Below the pieces are notes generated by a model, which searched no databases, had not been told where the DNA came from, and worked only from the letters and a program-made list of their open reading frames with translations. DNA of 64,000 nt from Adiantum capillus-veneris (Eukaryota; Streptophyta; Polypodiopsida; Polypodiales; Pteridaceae). The DNA lies in contig CM043954.1 of assembly GCA_014529385.2 (NCBI GenBank), positions 98,416,747 to 98,480,746 on the forward strand, written 5' to 3'. Both the position numbers and the translations under genes were made by a program. Of the stretch, positions 1-10,041 are shown one piece after another. Numbering within the stretch: position 1 is the stretch's first letter; every line of letters begins with the position of its first letter.

Positions 1-580
1 TGATAAATGAAAAATAAATTAATTAAATCTCCTAATTTATCATTGGACCTTTCGGTGTCCAACCAATAGGCTTTAGACACACCATGAGGGTAACATGAAG
101 AGGAACTTGACAAGTGTCCCTTTTTCTTTCTTTGTACCATGCATGCCTTGTGTGAGTGTGTGGGTGTTCTCTCTCATCCCCCCTCTTGTAGGGCTCGCCC
201 CCTCCTTGTAGGGATTGAATTTGGACTTTTTGACACCTCAAGCCCCTCATGCATAGGCCCAGTTCCCACCACAAGCTTGGCCCTTAAACACTTTAAGCTT
301 GGGCTGGGTTCTCACCTCAAGTGCAACCACCTAGAATCTCAAGCATGACAAGCACCTCAAGCATCTCAATCATCAAGCACCTCAAGCATCTCAAGCACCT
401 CAATCATCAAGCACCTTAAGCTTAGGCCGGGTTCCCACCTCAAGCTCAGCCCTAGCTTACCTAAGTTCAAAGGACTTTTACACACATTATTGGAGGTCTT
501 CAATGAAGCTAACCCTAAGGTCTTATGCTCCATTGGTTAGCCTTGCTCTTTGATAGACCATCTCTCATTTGGGCCCCTAC
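1..580. repeat. Low-complexity flank with TCAAGCACC-type minisatellite
   Basis: No coding sequence is recognisable. Around 350-415 the words TCAAGCACC, TCAAGCATC and TCAATCA alternate in a short imperfect minisatellite. A longer imperfect repeat of the type AAGCTTGGGC...TTCYCACCTCAAG occurs near 256, 292 and 415. This stretch lies just past the integrase end of gypsy remnant A (minus strand), so it could include that element's 3' untranslated region or LTR, but I see no clear LTR terminus. Confidence 0.45.
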
Positions 581-599
581 AACCATTCCTTGCCCTTCA

Positions 600-1567
600 T
601 CTTCTTTAACCTTGCCTTTTCAAATCATAAAAGTATCCAATCCAACAATTCACGACGATGACGATCAGCAACCCTTTTCTGCTTTGCCTGAGTCTTCTCC
701 AAGGCAAGCTTGATTTTCTTATACATTTCATCCATGTTCTCTACATATCGATCTGCCTCAAAAATTTTGTCATTTGTGTGCGAAATGGGAGGAACCTTTT
801 TGCCACCCCCAACAATCTCAAAAGGTGCCTTGCCTGTTGACGAATGCACCGTATTGTTGTACGCATACTCACATGGGTAGAGCCAGTTTCCACTTCCCAT
901 TATTATCTGACACATAACACTTGCCCTTATTATTTGACACATAACACTTCAATAGATCTAAGACATTAGGATTAGCCTCTTCTGACTGTCCATCAGTTTG
1001 TGGCCATCAGTTTGTGGATGAAATGAGGGTGAAAACTTGAGCGTAGTGCCCATGTTTTCAAACAAGCCTCTCGAAAACAAGCTCGTCATACGAGTAACAC
1101 GATCACTGACAATAGACTGTGGTATACCATGGTGCTTGAAAACATTGTACATAAATAACCTGCTTGCTGAACTTGCAAATAATGGTCCATATACCATCAT
1201 TCCCTATCGGCGTTCTTGGAAGATCCGAGATAAAATCCATAGGCAGTGGCTATAATAACCGTGGTGCCTTTTGCCTGTCAAACTTGACCTTTTGGCAAAT
1301 CACGCATGCTCGCACAAAGGCATCCAGATCTCTCCTCAAAGTAGGTCAATAAAAGAATGTCTCGACCGCTTTTACTGTCGCATCTATGCCACGATGCCCT
1401 GCATACAGTGGGACATGGCTTTCTATCATAACCTTATGTCGTAATGGCCTAGTAACACATAGTCTATCATGCATCATCATAAAACCATCCTTGAGGAGGT
1501 AGTGCTCATGGAGTTGCCCATCTTGCAATTGTTCCAAAGATCCTTGCAAAATCTTCATCAGTAGCAT
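600..1567 (-). pseudogene. Element A integrase (broken)
   Basis: Three minus-strand pieces make up a gypsy integrase. At 1346-1567 lies the zinc-binding part (YAGHRGIDATVKAVETFFY). At 958-1200 lies core sequence with HHGIPQSIVSDR and SFHPQTDG. At 625-942 follow EYAYNNTVHSSTGKAPFEI and the C-terminal basic part ending in DRHRRELLDW. The catalytic region between about 1200 and 1346 is also recognisable but out of frame. Stops and frameshifts make it a pseudogene. Confidence 0.82.
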
Positions 1568-1609
1568 ATTGTTCCTTCATGTCATCAAGCTCATGATGAT
1601 AAGGAATGA

Positions 1610-2253
1610 CGCAGCTGAAATTTGTGGCTTTCTAGATAATGCATCAGCCACAACATTCTTCTTGCCTTCCACATGCAAAATCTGAAAGTGAAACATAGAA
1701 AGAATGTTTGCCCATCGCATATGCTTTTCGGATAACTTTGACTGTGTCACGAAGTATCGCAAGGTCTGATGATTTGTCTGGGCAACAAAATCAGCACCTA
1801 AGAGGTAGTGCTTCCAACTAGAAAGTGCATGAATCACAGCCAGTAGCTCTTTCTCATAGATTTGCATGGTCTTTTCTGGCCCTTGCAAGATTCTGCTCTC
1901 GTAAGCTACTACCCGACCATATTGGATTAACACTGCCCCAATACTATTGCCACACGCATCACGCTGGACCACAAATGACTTCCTGAGGTCTGGTAAGACA
2001 ATTACTGGATCCCAAGTCATCTTTGCCTTTAAGAGATTAAAAGATAAAATCTCTTTTTGTGTCCACTTGAACGTGACCTCTTTCTTGCACTGCTCCGATG
2101 CTACTGCCACACGCGTCACACTAGACCACAAATGACTTCCTGAGATTTGGCAAAACAATTACTGGATTTGAAGTCAACTTTTCTTTTAAGAGACTAAAAG
2201 CTGAAATCTCTTTTTGGGTCCATCTGAAAGTGACCTCTTTCTTTTGCAAAGCA
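1610..2253 (-). pseudogene. Element A RNase H domain with 157-bp tandem duplication
   Basis: A gypsy RNase H domain is readable on the minus strand (RDACGNSIGAVLIQYGR, then YEKELLAVIHALSSWKHYLL, then VVADALSRKP). The join between RT and RNase H is duplicated in tandem: the segment coding WTQKE...PVIVLP...LRKSFVV occurs twice, at about 1939-2095 and 2096-2252. The offset of 157 bp is the same at both ends of the repeat. Because 157 is not a multiple of three, the duplication itself shifts the frame. Confidence 0.85.
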
Positions 2254-2937
2254 TGAAGAGGTGATGCGATCTCTGCAAAATTCCTGATAAACCTTCTATA
2301 GTAGGAACACAATCCCAAGAAGCTTCTGACATCGTGCACACTCTTCAAGTCTGGCCATGTCTTAATAGCTTCGGTTTTTGCGAGATCCATTCTAACACCA
2401 CCCTTTGAGACTATGTGGCCAAGAAAGTGGATCTCTTCGAGGAAGAATTCACTTTTCTTAGTATTCACAGGTAGCCTGACTGCGCAGCTCTTCGAACACA
2501 ATGGTCAAGTGACGCCTATGCTCCTCTTCATTCTTCGAATAGACTATCATGTCATCGAAGAGCGTCCCAAGAAACTGTTGATGCGACTGAAAATCCGGTC
2601 CATCATTATGTTGAACGTGGCAGGAGCATTTGTTAGCCCAAACGGAATCACTAGGAACTCATAAAGACCAAATGTCGTTCTAAACGCAGTCTTGTGCACA
2701 TCCTCTGACCTTATACGAATCTGATGGTACCAATTCTTATGGTCTATCCTACTAAAAATTGGAGCACCCTCTAAACGATCGAGAATATCATCAATCCTAG
2801 GAATAGGAAACCTATTCTTGATGGTATTCTTATTCAACGCACGGTAATCAATACACATGCGCCATGAGCCATCCTTTTTTTGTACTAAGAGCACTGGGGA
2901 GCAAAAGGGTGAAGAACTAGACTGAATCAGCCCCTTC
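2254..2937 (-). pseudogene. Element A reverse transcriptase (broken)
   Basis: The minus strand encodes the fingers and palm of a gypsy reverse transcriptase ([19 protein letters not shown], then [13 protein letters not shown], then [11 protein letters not shown]). The catalytic motif reads FDDMIVYS near 2531-2560. It is in a different frame from the upstream part, so a frameshift lies at about 2550. The connection part (FLGHIVSKGGVRMD, SFLGLCSYYRRFIRNFAEIA) follows at 2254-2470. Both catalytic aspartates are present. The N-terminus is cut at 2937. Confidence 0.85.
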
Positions 2938-3575
2938 TATCACAAATGGGTGACATGGCATGGCATGGCCGTGGACATGGGGGCAACAGAGCAGAGCACA
3001 CACACACCCTCTCCCTGGCAAGCTGGTCCCAAAAAATCCGCAGGCTGGCTGATGTGTCAACTGTATGGCATTTCCGCGTTTTGCGGCGAGAAATCAGGCT
3101 GATGTGGCAGATGCGTACGGCAGGCTGTACGGACAGTTCTCTATGCAAAAGAGGCTGCTTTTTCTTCTACGCAATGGCTGAAAATTCCTAAGCAAAAAGA
3201 GCTTTATTTTGAGTTGCTTTACCAAGCAAGCCTTGTTAGATGAATGGCTTTATTTTTAATGCTTTCTATGGGCAGATTTTGGGGCTCTGCTTTTAGCATC
3301 CCTTGTAAACCTTTATAAGTGTGGCTTGGGCTCCCACTTCTCAGAGCATCTACACGCAGAGTCTGAAATTGAGACCCCTCCCACTCCTTGTTCTTTGAGT
3401 TGCAGATTAATATAAAAAGAAATACCGAAAGGGGCGCAAGTCTTTGGGGCCAATATCTCTAGGCACGGAACTCCTCCGGGCCGTGTTAAATCAAGTGTGA
3501 ATTGTGAACTGTTTTCAAGTGAATTCATGTCCTATCGCGGTAGAATCTTGACTTGGAGTGTCCAAGTTTGTTACA
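2938..3575 (+). repeat. 5' LTR of element B
   Basis: It begins TATCACAAATGGGTGACATGG, matching the related LTR start TGTCACAAA of E and C except for A in place of G at position 2. It ends TTTGTTACA at 3575, one base before the primer binding site. The downstream part carries words shared with the C and E LTRs, such as TTTGGGGCCAATATCTCTAGG, and ends with the shared CTTGACTTGGAGTGTCCAAG. Length is about 638 bp. Confidence 0.8.
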
Positions 3576-3576
3576 G

Positions 3577-3588
3577 TGGTATCAGAGC
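3577..3588 (+). other. Primer binding site of element B (tRNA-iMet type)
   Basis: TGGTATCAGAGC, one base after the LTR end, is the standard plant LTR-retrotransposon primer site complementary to the 3' end of initiator methionine tRNA. Confidence 0.9.
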
Positions 3589-3639
3589 GCCACCGATTTG
3601 TCTTCTACCGGGAAATTTGATCCGTTTTACGCGGCACTT

Positions 3640-4952
3640 ATGGATTCAAGCAAAAGACAATCAACTTCCTCTGCATCCGGAGATGCGAAAAGAGATCACG
3701 AAGAAGATTCACACAAGGAGTACGGCCCCTCTCGGCCTACTCAGGCGGAGCTTGAAGAGATGGAACATCGGAGATTGGTTGATGATGCGACAAAGTTGAT
3801 GATGAATTTTGCAAAGGACCCTAAACTTGCAAAATTTTTCATCCAGACCTCCTTCGACGAGGTGCACTCACAGTGGCGGCAAACCACAGAGCCACTCCTC
3901 AAACTGGCACTCAAACAACCTCCTACTCCGAGGAGGTTTACAAAGCAAGAATTAGAAAAGGTGGTTGATGCATGGATTAGCCAGCTTTTTGACACGCAGA
4001 ACAAAACCAAAAAGCACGACAAAAAGCAGAAGAAAGGCACTGACTTCCCGGGTTATTTGGGTCGTCAATCTACTTTTGCCTCGACAAGAAAGCAGAAGAA
4101 GCATGTGCGATTTGGAGGAGTACCCACTTCTTCTTCTTATTCTTCTTCTTCTTCTTCTAACAGTCCTACTCTTCTGCCTCGAGCGAAGAAGACAGAAAAG
4201 GAAAAAAACAAAGCAAAAAGCAACACTTCGGAAAGAGCAACAAAAAGGCAAAGAAGTCTAAATCTCGCCCAGTTTCGGACAGTTCTACAAAGGACTCGTC
4301 TTTGGATCCGACGACAGCAGTTTTATGCAAGGAAGAAGAATTTTTATAAGTCAACTAGTATGACTTTTTGGAGGATAAAAGCAAGAAAGTCTGAGAATTT
4401 AAAGAAGGTGGACAGTCAATTAAATTTGACACGTTTTCTGGATTTCGAGATGCTTCGAAGGCTTTGGCCTTCATACAGCAATTTGACATAGCTTTCTCTG
4501 GAGGACATTACTCAGAGCACTCCAAGATTGGGAGGGCTACCTCTTACTTCAAGGGAAATGCTCGAACTTGGTGGTCCACTCTTCTATTGAACAAGAAAGC
4601 ACCACTTAAATGGCTGAAATTTAAAAGGCTTTTTATTTCTTCATGGCTGACTCGAGAGTATGAGCGCGACATACGAACTGCCTGGAACCATCTTCGGATA
4701 ACCAAGAAAGATAAATTAGACGCATATTGCAAGAGATTCTGGAGCTCTTTTCTACTAGCTTCTTCATTTAAGAAGATCTCGTTTAAAGAACAGATTGAGC
4801 GGTTTACCTTGGGACTTCCTACAAAGATCCGATATCAATGCTTAGAACAAAAGTCAGATTCTATTCAAGAGCTGATGAGTCATACGAAACGGGGCTTTTC
4901 CATTCATTCAGGCGATTTGACTTACCCACAGATGAGATCATGACGTAGAGAA
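3640..4952 (+). pseudogene. Element B gag (frameshifted)
   Basis: The gag reading frame starts at ATG 3640 (MDSSKRQSTSSASGD) and stays open to 4491. After the serine-rich tract near 4130-4165 it drifts out of register with the homologous gag of element C. The capsid-type part (FIQQFDIAFSGG, GNARTWWSTLLLNK, LFISSWLTREYERD, LGLPTKI) continues in another frame at 4464-4943. The first part is lysine-rich with a poly-serine stretch, as in C. The W-rich core is the usual retrotransposon gag signature. The protein would form the particle shell. Frameshifts make this copy non-functional. Confidence 0.82.
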
Positions 4953-5530
4953 CCGAACAGACTTCTAAAATGAAAGGAAAGAAGAAGCGCACCCCAGAAA
5001 AGAAAGAAAAGGATGCACGACCCCGGCTCACTCTTCGAGAGAGGATCAGCTACATCAAAGAGGGGAAGTGTTTTGAATGCGGGAAACAGGACACATCTAC
5101 GCGAAATGCCCTAAAATGGCACCAAAAGAACAAGATGAAGAAAGGCCAGAGAGTTCGAAAGCAGCTGAGGAACGTGGCAGAAAAGGCAGATGAAAGCAGA
5201 ACTGGTCCCGAACCGAATCAAATGGATGAAGGAGCCAAGGCCAACTTCTTTTCACTTGAATCGGCAGCTTGATTTGGAATTACACCCAACAGGCTCAGGC
5301 CACAGGCAGAGGTAGTTCTAGCGGCACCCGGACGGGCTATTGCCATTACAGCGATCATTGGCAAACTTCGTTTGCAATGTCAGGGGTGTTTAGGGCACGA
5401 GGATTTCTACGTAATTCCCTTGGGAGGTTGTGACGTACTACTCGAAATCCCTTCGTACCACAAGAACAATGCTGTGGTTGACTACCGAGCCGAGAAAGCG
5501 ACTTTGAGAAATGAAGGGCACAGAGATTGT
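4953..5530 (+). pseudogene. Element B zinc knuckle and protease remnant
   Basis: A nucleocapsid-like stretch (GKCFECGKQ) starts a CCHC knuckle that a frameshift destroys after the second cysteine. The protease region follows in fragments: GAKANFFSLE at about 5235, FGITPNRLRPQAEVVLAAPGR, GGCDVLLEIP. In the family the active-site loop reads FDGGAKANFF (seen in E); the catalytic D-containing part is lost here. Confidence 0.7.
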
Positions 5531-6480
5531 ACTTGATGAAATTCAGTTTCTTCACTCGATTTTTTGGAGAGAACTGAATGATGATTGAAGGTCGAACATG
5601 TTTTGACCTGAATGAAGAACGCCACGATTTTTCTCCACACTCATGCCAATTGCTTTTTAGAGGGCCTGCCAAGTGAGTTGCCACCAGCTCGTCCTCAAGA
5701 TCATATCATTGATCTGATACCTGGAAATACATCACCGAACCGCAACCTTACCGTGTGAGCCGAGCCTAGAGATACACTTTTTTGGGACACATTGTCTCAG
5801 CATTAGGAGTGCAAATGGATCCGGCCAAGATAGAGACTATCCGTGATTGGCCCGACTTGACGAATGTCCGTGAAGTTAGAAGCATCTTTGGCTTATTTTC
5901 TTACTACCGGCGGTTCATCAGAAAGTTTGCAGAGTTTGCTTACCCCTTTGCATTTGTTAACATAGAGAGGAGTCCTTTTTTCGTGGGAACCCACAGAGGT
6001 GACTGCCTTTCAGAAATTGAAACAGAATTTGACTACAAGAACAGTTTTGACTTTGCCGGATTTGCAGAAGTCATTTGAAGTATATTGTGATGCTTGTGGT
6101 CGTAGTTTGGGTGCGGTCTTAATGCAAGAAGGCCATGTCATTGCCTATGAGAGCCGATTGTTTTCAAGGCCAATTAGACAGCATAGATTTATGAGAAAGA
6201 GCTTTTGGCAGTTATCCATGCTCTTACTCAGTGGCGACATTACCTACTCGGAGCGGATTTTCCGCTCTCCACAGATCATCAGAGTTTACCGCTACTTCTT
6301 GTCACAGAAGTAGCTATCAAAAAAGCAGATGCGGTGGGCAAACATCTTGTCACAGTTCCACTTCTAGATTGTCCATGTGCAAGGACAGAAGAATTTGGTG
6401 GCAGACGCTTTGTCCCTGAGCCGTTAGTTCTTGATATTTCCGTGATACATCATAGGAGCTTCGAGGATATGGTCGATTAG
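5530..6480 (+). pseudogene. Element B RT stub and RNase H; RT core deleted
   Basis: The start of RT (up to PYRVS near 5745-5760) is joined within about 15 bp to sequence coding HIVSALGVQMDPAKIETI. The RT fingers, palm and catalytic FDD motif are therefore absent, about 0.55 kb by comparison with E. The connection (SYYRRFIRKFAEF) and RNase H (CDACGRSLGAVLMQEGHV, YESRLF, LTQWRHYLLGADF) follow in alternating frames to about 6480. This copy could not reverse-transcribe on its own. Confidence 0.82.
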
Positions 6481-7139
6481 TATGCCACAGATACAGATTT
6501 TGTAGATATTTTCACTCAGATACAGAATGGGGATATAGTAGCGGGATATTTCATTCGAAATGGCTACTTGATGAAGAAAACAATGTTGTGCATTACACAG
6601 CCGTTGAGGGAAAAGGTTCTAACCGAATGCCACTGTCCACCTTTTACGGGTCAACGTGGCATTGTTACCACCTTGAAAGGTGTGGAGAGATACTTTTGTT
6701 TGGCCGAGAAGGACGTGGACAATTTTGTACGCAGTTGCTTGGTATGCCAGAAGGTCAACTTTTGACAGGCATAAAGCACCAGAATTGTTACAGCCTTTAC
6801 CCATACCCATCCGCCCATCGAAAAGTAGTGCAATAGATTTCATTTTTGATCTCCTGAAAACACAGCATGGGCACGATTGTTTATTGCCCAGATCTTCAGA
6901 TTACATGGCATGCGTGAGACGATTGTCTCCGACAAAGACCCCAGATTCACGAGTTTGTTTTGGAAGGCTATTTGGGAGAACATTGGCACGAGGTTGCAGT
7001 TCTCGTCATCGTTCCACCCAGAGACTGACAGGCAATCAGTGATTGCTAGTTCAGTGGTACTGGATTTGTTGAAGTCGTCTTCTTTGAATCTGAAGATTTC
7101 ATGGAAAAAGGTTTTAACCTTTGGGGGAATATGCCTACA
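6481..7139 (+). pseudogene. Element B integrase remnant
   Basis: Fragments of the zinc-binding domain (CHCPPFTGQRGIVTTLKGVE, SCLVCQK) and core (FIFDLLKTQHGHD, MRETIVSDKDPRFTSLFWK, FSSSFHPETDRQ) are readable in several frames. Between the first and second catalytic aspartates about 90 bp present in E are missing. Homology to C stops at 7139, inside a stretch reading GICLQ in place of EFAYN. Confidence 0.78.
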
Positions 7140-7409
7140 GAAACGCGAGGCTAGGCGTGCACCTGTAAGACCGAGCGTCCCATACCACCCTGCCTCACCT
7201 CCTCGAGGTGACCTTGCGCACTCCTAGCCTCGCGGGCTAACCACTAGCACTCTGCCAATGGGGGTCGATAACTGCAAATGAAGCCTTGGCCTCCCTTTTA
7301 TAATAATGGCCGGCCACATTGGCCGGGTTCACACTACGTCCGCCCGGACACTGGACGCCCATCCCGATGGCGTCTGGGCCAGATCCCCTCTCCTATGAGT
7401 GGGACATAA
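7140..7409 (-). repeat. GC-rich insert, possible solo or partial LTR
   Basis: This GC-rich block interrupts the integrase of B. Read on the minus strand it starts TGTTATGTCCCACTC at 7409, has a TATA-like TTATAAAAG, and runs to about 7140. Its style resembles the LTR of element G, but I cannot find matching direct target duplications at its ends. It may equally be a rearranged fragment. Confidence 0.35.
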
Positions 7410-8048
7410 CAATCGGATTACTAAAACAGAGGTTCATAGACCTGTTTCTCACTGACAACTAAAACAAATATGCATTCATGAGAAACTAATCAATCGCCTT
7501 ACTGCTTGGTTTAGTAGACATGCACGCTTTCAGGGTTGCGTGAGCCTCTTTAGACTTTGTAAGAGAATGATGTTTGAGGTGAGCTTCTTCACACTTTAAA
7601 AGAGAGTACGACAAGCTTTGAGGATCTGAAGACTCGTAGCAGAGACATTAGCAGACATTTAGGATAAGCTTCTTCACACTTTGTCGGCTGAGTTTCATTA
7701 GCTTGCAAACATCTTAAACAGGACACCATGATAATGGGAAAAGGACTTTCCACAAACATGGAGAAAGGGTATCTTTTTGATGAAGAGTAACAGATTCTTC
7801 CATTTTGCAGTAAAGGCCGCATTTGTTTGGGTTCTTTCCCCGCAAAATTCCTGAATTTTCTTAGAGAGAGAGTGTGTTCTGTGCAAGGTGGCACTGTGTT
7901 TTCCTTGTTCTCCCTAACCTCATAGATGAGATGTAGTTTCTTGGCATTTTGTACTTAACTAATGGAGAATTAATTTGTCGACATTTTTGATGTGATCACA
8001 AAGCTGAATAGCGACACGCAAGAGCAAGCTCGCCAGTTTTGCTTTCAT
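7410..8048. other. Intron-like sequence left of callose synthase exon 5
   Basis: No retroelement domain is visible. At 8048, on the minus strand, a CTGCAG acceptor precedes a frame-compatible stretch coding MKAKLASLLLR. It could be the start of the next callose synthase exon (family pattern E-I-Q-A-A-V-x-A-L-R), but the usual GLPWP continuation is not found in the window. Confidence 0.3.
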
Positions 8049-8220
8049 CTGCAGATTTCGGAACTTTCACGACATATTACACATTAGACAAAAGATACCA
8101 CTAGCAGATAAATGTTTTCATCGATACCGTTACAATCCAGAAAGGAGGATGTGATTCAATTCATTGGCTTAATGAATACTGTTGCTTCATTTTGTCCGTA
8201 TCAATGCCAAACCAAATTAC

Positions 8221-8331
8221 CTCAGTTAGCATCATGATTGCTTGTGATGAGCTTGCTGGGTCAAGCGGCAGTATGTTATATGCAGCATATACTTCCTGTT
8301 TGGCAGCTAGCTCCCCACCTGATTCTAATAT
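8221..8331 (-). CDS. CALS: Callose synthase exon 5 (in-window numbering)
   Basis: The exon is 111 bp (37 codons, phase 0 at both ends), between an ATAG acceptor and a GTAATT donor. It encodes ILESGGELAAKQEVYAAYN followed by ILPLDPASSSQAIMMLTE. YxPYNILPLDPxSxxQAIM is a hallmark of plant callose synthases and leads into the FKS1-type domain, so this exon alone is strong evidence. A changed P-to-A (YAAYN for YAPYN) and MMLTE in place of the usual MRxPE are mild deviations. Confidence 0.88.
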
Positions 8332-8412
8332 CTATTTCATTTGCAAACATCAGTGATTATTTTGACCTCACAAACCAGGCAAAAACTAGAAAACAGAAGA
8401 AATTGTACTCAC

Positions 8413-8500
8413 CTCAGCAGGTATGTCACAGGATCCACTTAAACTTAATGCTTCCAAAACTTCAAACAATACGGAGTGATACATCTTGCGAAGTTGTACA
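8413..8500 (-). CDS. CALS: Callose synthase exon 4
   Basis: The exon is 88 bp. A TTCTGCAG acceptor precedes it and a GTGAGTAC donor follows. With the two bases left over from exon 3 it reads VQLRKMYHSVLFEVLEALSL and then SGSCDIPAE. The family pattern is DRAQLxKxYQTAxVLFEVLxAV, so the match is clear. Confidence 0.87.
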
Positions 8501-8581
8501 CTGCAGAAAAAATATATAGACAAGACACATTCATACTACTAAGTTGCCAGCCAATCTGGAGCTATGAAGCTGTTGCCCTAC

Positions 8582-8691
8582 CGATCAGAGCCTCCATTGG
8601 AATTCCTCTCCAAGGTATCTGCATAAATCAGTAGATTCTGATAGTAGTTATGCAATTCCTTGATGTCATTTGCAGAATTTCCTCCACTTAT
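8582..8691 (-). CDS. CALS: Callose synthase exon 3
   Basis: The exon is 110 bp. An ATGCAG acceptor precedes it and a GTAGGG donor follows. It encodes ISGGNSANDIKELHNYYQ, then NLLIYADTLERNSNGGSDR. This aligns with the family stretch SDAREMQSFYQHYYKKYIQAL...DRAQL. It joins exon 2 (ending KLEE) in phase 0 across the large intron with no missing residues relative to the family, which supports the join. Confidence 0.85.
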
Positions 8692-8779
8692 CTGCATTTC
8701 ATTCTAAGAATGGTCATAATAAGTAAACAATAGGCAGCAATTAGGCTGCTTATATCATGATTAGTTATAAATTCATGTC

Positions 8780-9247
8780 AGCCCAAGAACACAAATAAGA
8801 ACAAGAGGACTTTGCACCTTCTCCAAGAAGCATGCCAGAGAATGAGCCCTAGCCTCATATTTAAAGGCCCTAGGCCCCAAAAGCAGTTTTACATGAAAAG
8901 CCTTCAAACTCAAAAGCCTCTGGTTCAAAAGCAATGACAAAAAGCTGCTAGCGTAATTTACAGAAATCCGTACAGCTGCCGCGTCAGCACTCAGCGCAAA
9001 AGGCGAAAATCCGTACAGCCTGCCACGTCAACATTGTCATCGTAATTTTTGAAAACTTCCACGTCATCAGCTGCTATGCGGGTCCTGCTTTATTTTAATC
9101 CTTTGTCACTTGGGGGCCCATCAGACGGGGTCCCCATAAGTTGGTAGGATTTCTTATGTTACTTGTTCTTCTTAGCGTTTAGGCCCCTCGATAGCATCTG
9201 TAAGTTGGCTCCATTCTTCAGGGCTTTGACACGTTAGCAGTTTGTGA
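8780..9247 (-). repeat. LTR fragment adjoining element E
   Basis: On the minus strand the sequence at 9246 reads TATCACAAACTGCTAACGTG, like an LTR start of the B/C/E family. It runs leftward through ACGTGG...CTGTACGG words and TTTAAATATGAGG...CTAGGGCTCATTCTCT, a variant of the family's R region. The left boundary against the callose synthase intron is unclear. It abuts the truncated 3' LTR of E. Confidence 0.5.
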
Positions 9248-9432
9248 TAGTCAACGCAAAAAGCGGCTTCCGTACGCTCTACCACGTCAGCAACTGTCAA
9301 CGGATTTTCCGGCGCGAATTCCGGAACCTGCCTTATTGCCACGTCAACATTTCTGCCGCCTTTTTCCGGGATTGCCTGCCAAAGAGAGTGTGTATCTGCT
9401 ATGTCAACATGCCACGTCACCAATTTGTGACA
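9248..9432 (-). repeat. Truncated 3' LTR of element E
   Basis: It starts TGTCACAAATTGGTGACGTG at 9432, right after the polypurine tract, and matches the 5' LTR of E. The match ends near 9248, at CTTTTTGCGTTGACT, where a second LTR-like start follows. Confidence 0.75.
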
Positions 9433-9434
9433 TA

Positions 9435-9444
9435 CCCCCCTCTT
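9435..9444 (-). other. Polypurine tract of element E
   Basis: AAGAGGGGGG on the minus strand, two bases before the 3' LTR. It is the expected primer for plus-strand DNA synthesis. The same site in C reads CAAGAGGGGG. Confidence 0.8.
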
Positions 9445-9573
9445 GAAAGCATTGTAATCGCCCTCAATTACGCCTACAAAACAGACAGAGGCCATGAACC
9501 GTCTTTGCAGACACTACTGTTAGTATTGACGCACTAGGAACACACATCTAGCATATTTACCAATCGACAGTCA

Positions 9574-9623
9574 CATCACACGACATCACACGACATCACA
9601 GGACATCACTTGACATCACATGA
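9574..9623 (-). repeat. Decamer repeat (5 units) in the 3' untranslated region of E
   Basis: Five consecutive 10-bp units of the form TCNNGTGATG occur on the minus strand about 140 bp upstream of the polypurine tract. Element C has four units at the matching place, so this belongs to the family and varies in copy number. Confidence 0.85.
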
Positions 9624-10041
9624 CAAATCACATTCAAAAGTTCATTCGGATCTCAGACCATGATTAATCGGCAACATATTTAGAAATCGCATATAGATCC
9701 ACTCAGGACCTCATAGATGCCCGGTTAACTAATCCTTATTGCAATCACGTCTATCAAGATCTTTCAGACCGAAATGCTATAGTCATTTCATCTATCATCT
9801 CCTGCACTTAGACAAGTCAAGAACAAATCAATATCATATTATCGGGGTATCCCACTTCATAAAGTCATACTGCAAAATACTGTCAGCTCACAGTATCCCT
9901 GAAACTCAAAAGATACATCAATGACTTTAGTATCAAAAATCGGGGAAATCTGTTGACAAAGGAGTGGAGAGACTCCTCGCTTGTGCATACCCGCTACACC
10001 AAATTCCACCCAGCTGAGTTCGGGGCTCAATTTGGAATAGA

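Larger units (their letters stand above)
580..2937 (-). mobile_element. Ty3/gypsy element A, pol remnant (RT to integrase)
   Basis: Read on the minus strand from 2937 down to about 580, this is the pol region of a Ty3/gypsy retrotransposon in normal order: reverse transcriptase, RNase H, integrase zinc finger, integrase core, integrase C-terminus. Frameshifts and stops split it into at least six pieces, so it cannot encode a working polyprotein. The 5' half (LTR, gag, protease, start of RT) is missing because the sequence stops exactly where the LTR of element B begins at 2938. The RT sequence differs clearly from that of elements B, C and E, so this is a separate family. Confidence 0.85.
2938..7139 (+). 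mobile_element. Ty3/gypsy element B, 3'-truncated
   Basis: This chromovirus-type gypsy element is from the same family group as C and E. It has a 5' LTR (2938-3575), an initiator-Met primer site (3577-3588), gag, zinc-knuckle, protease, RT connection, RNase H and integrase remnants, all interrupted. Two key parts are missing by internal deletion: about 0.55 kb of RT including the catalytic motif, and about 90 bp of the integrase core. Homology to C ends inside the integrase at 7139, and no 3' LTR is present. The left end abuts element A directly, so B probably inserted into A and later lost its right end. Confidence 0.85.

Noticed and set aside
7140-7409. A clean solo LTR inserted in element B
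   Set aside because: No matching 5-bp flanks, and element B does not resume on the right, so it was kept only as a low-confidence repeat.
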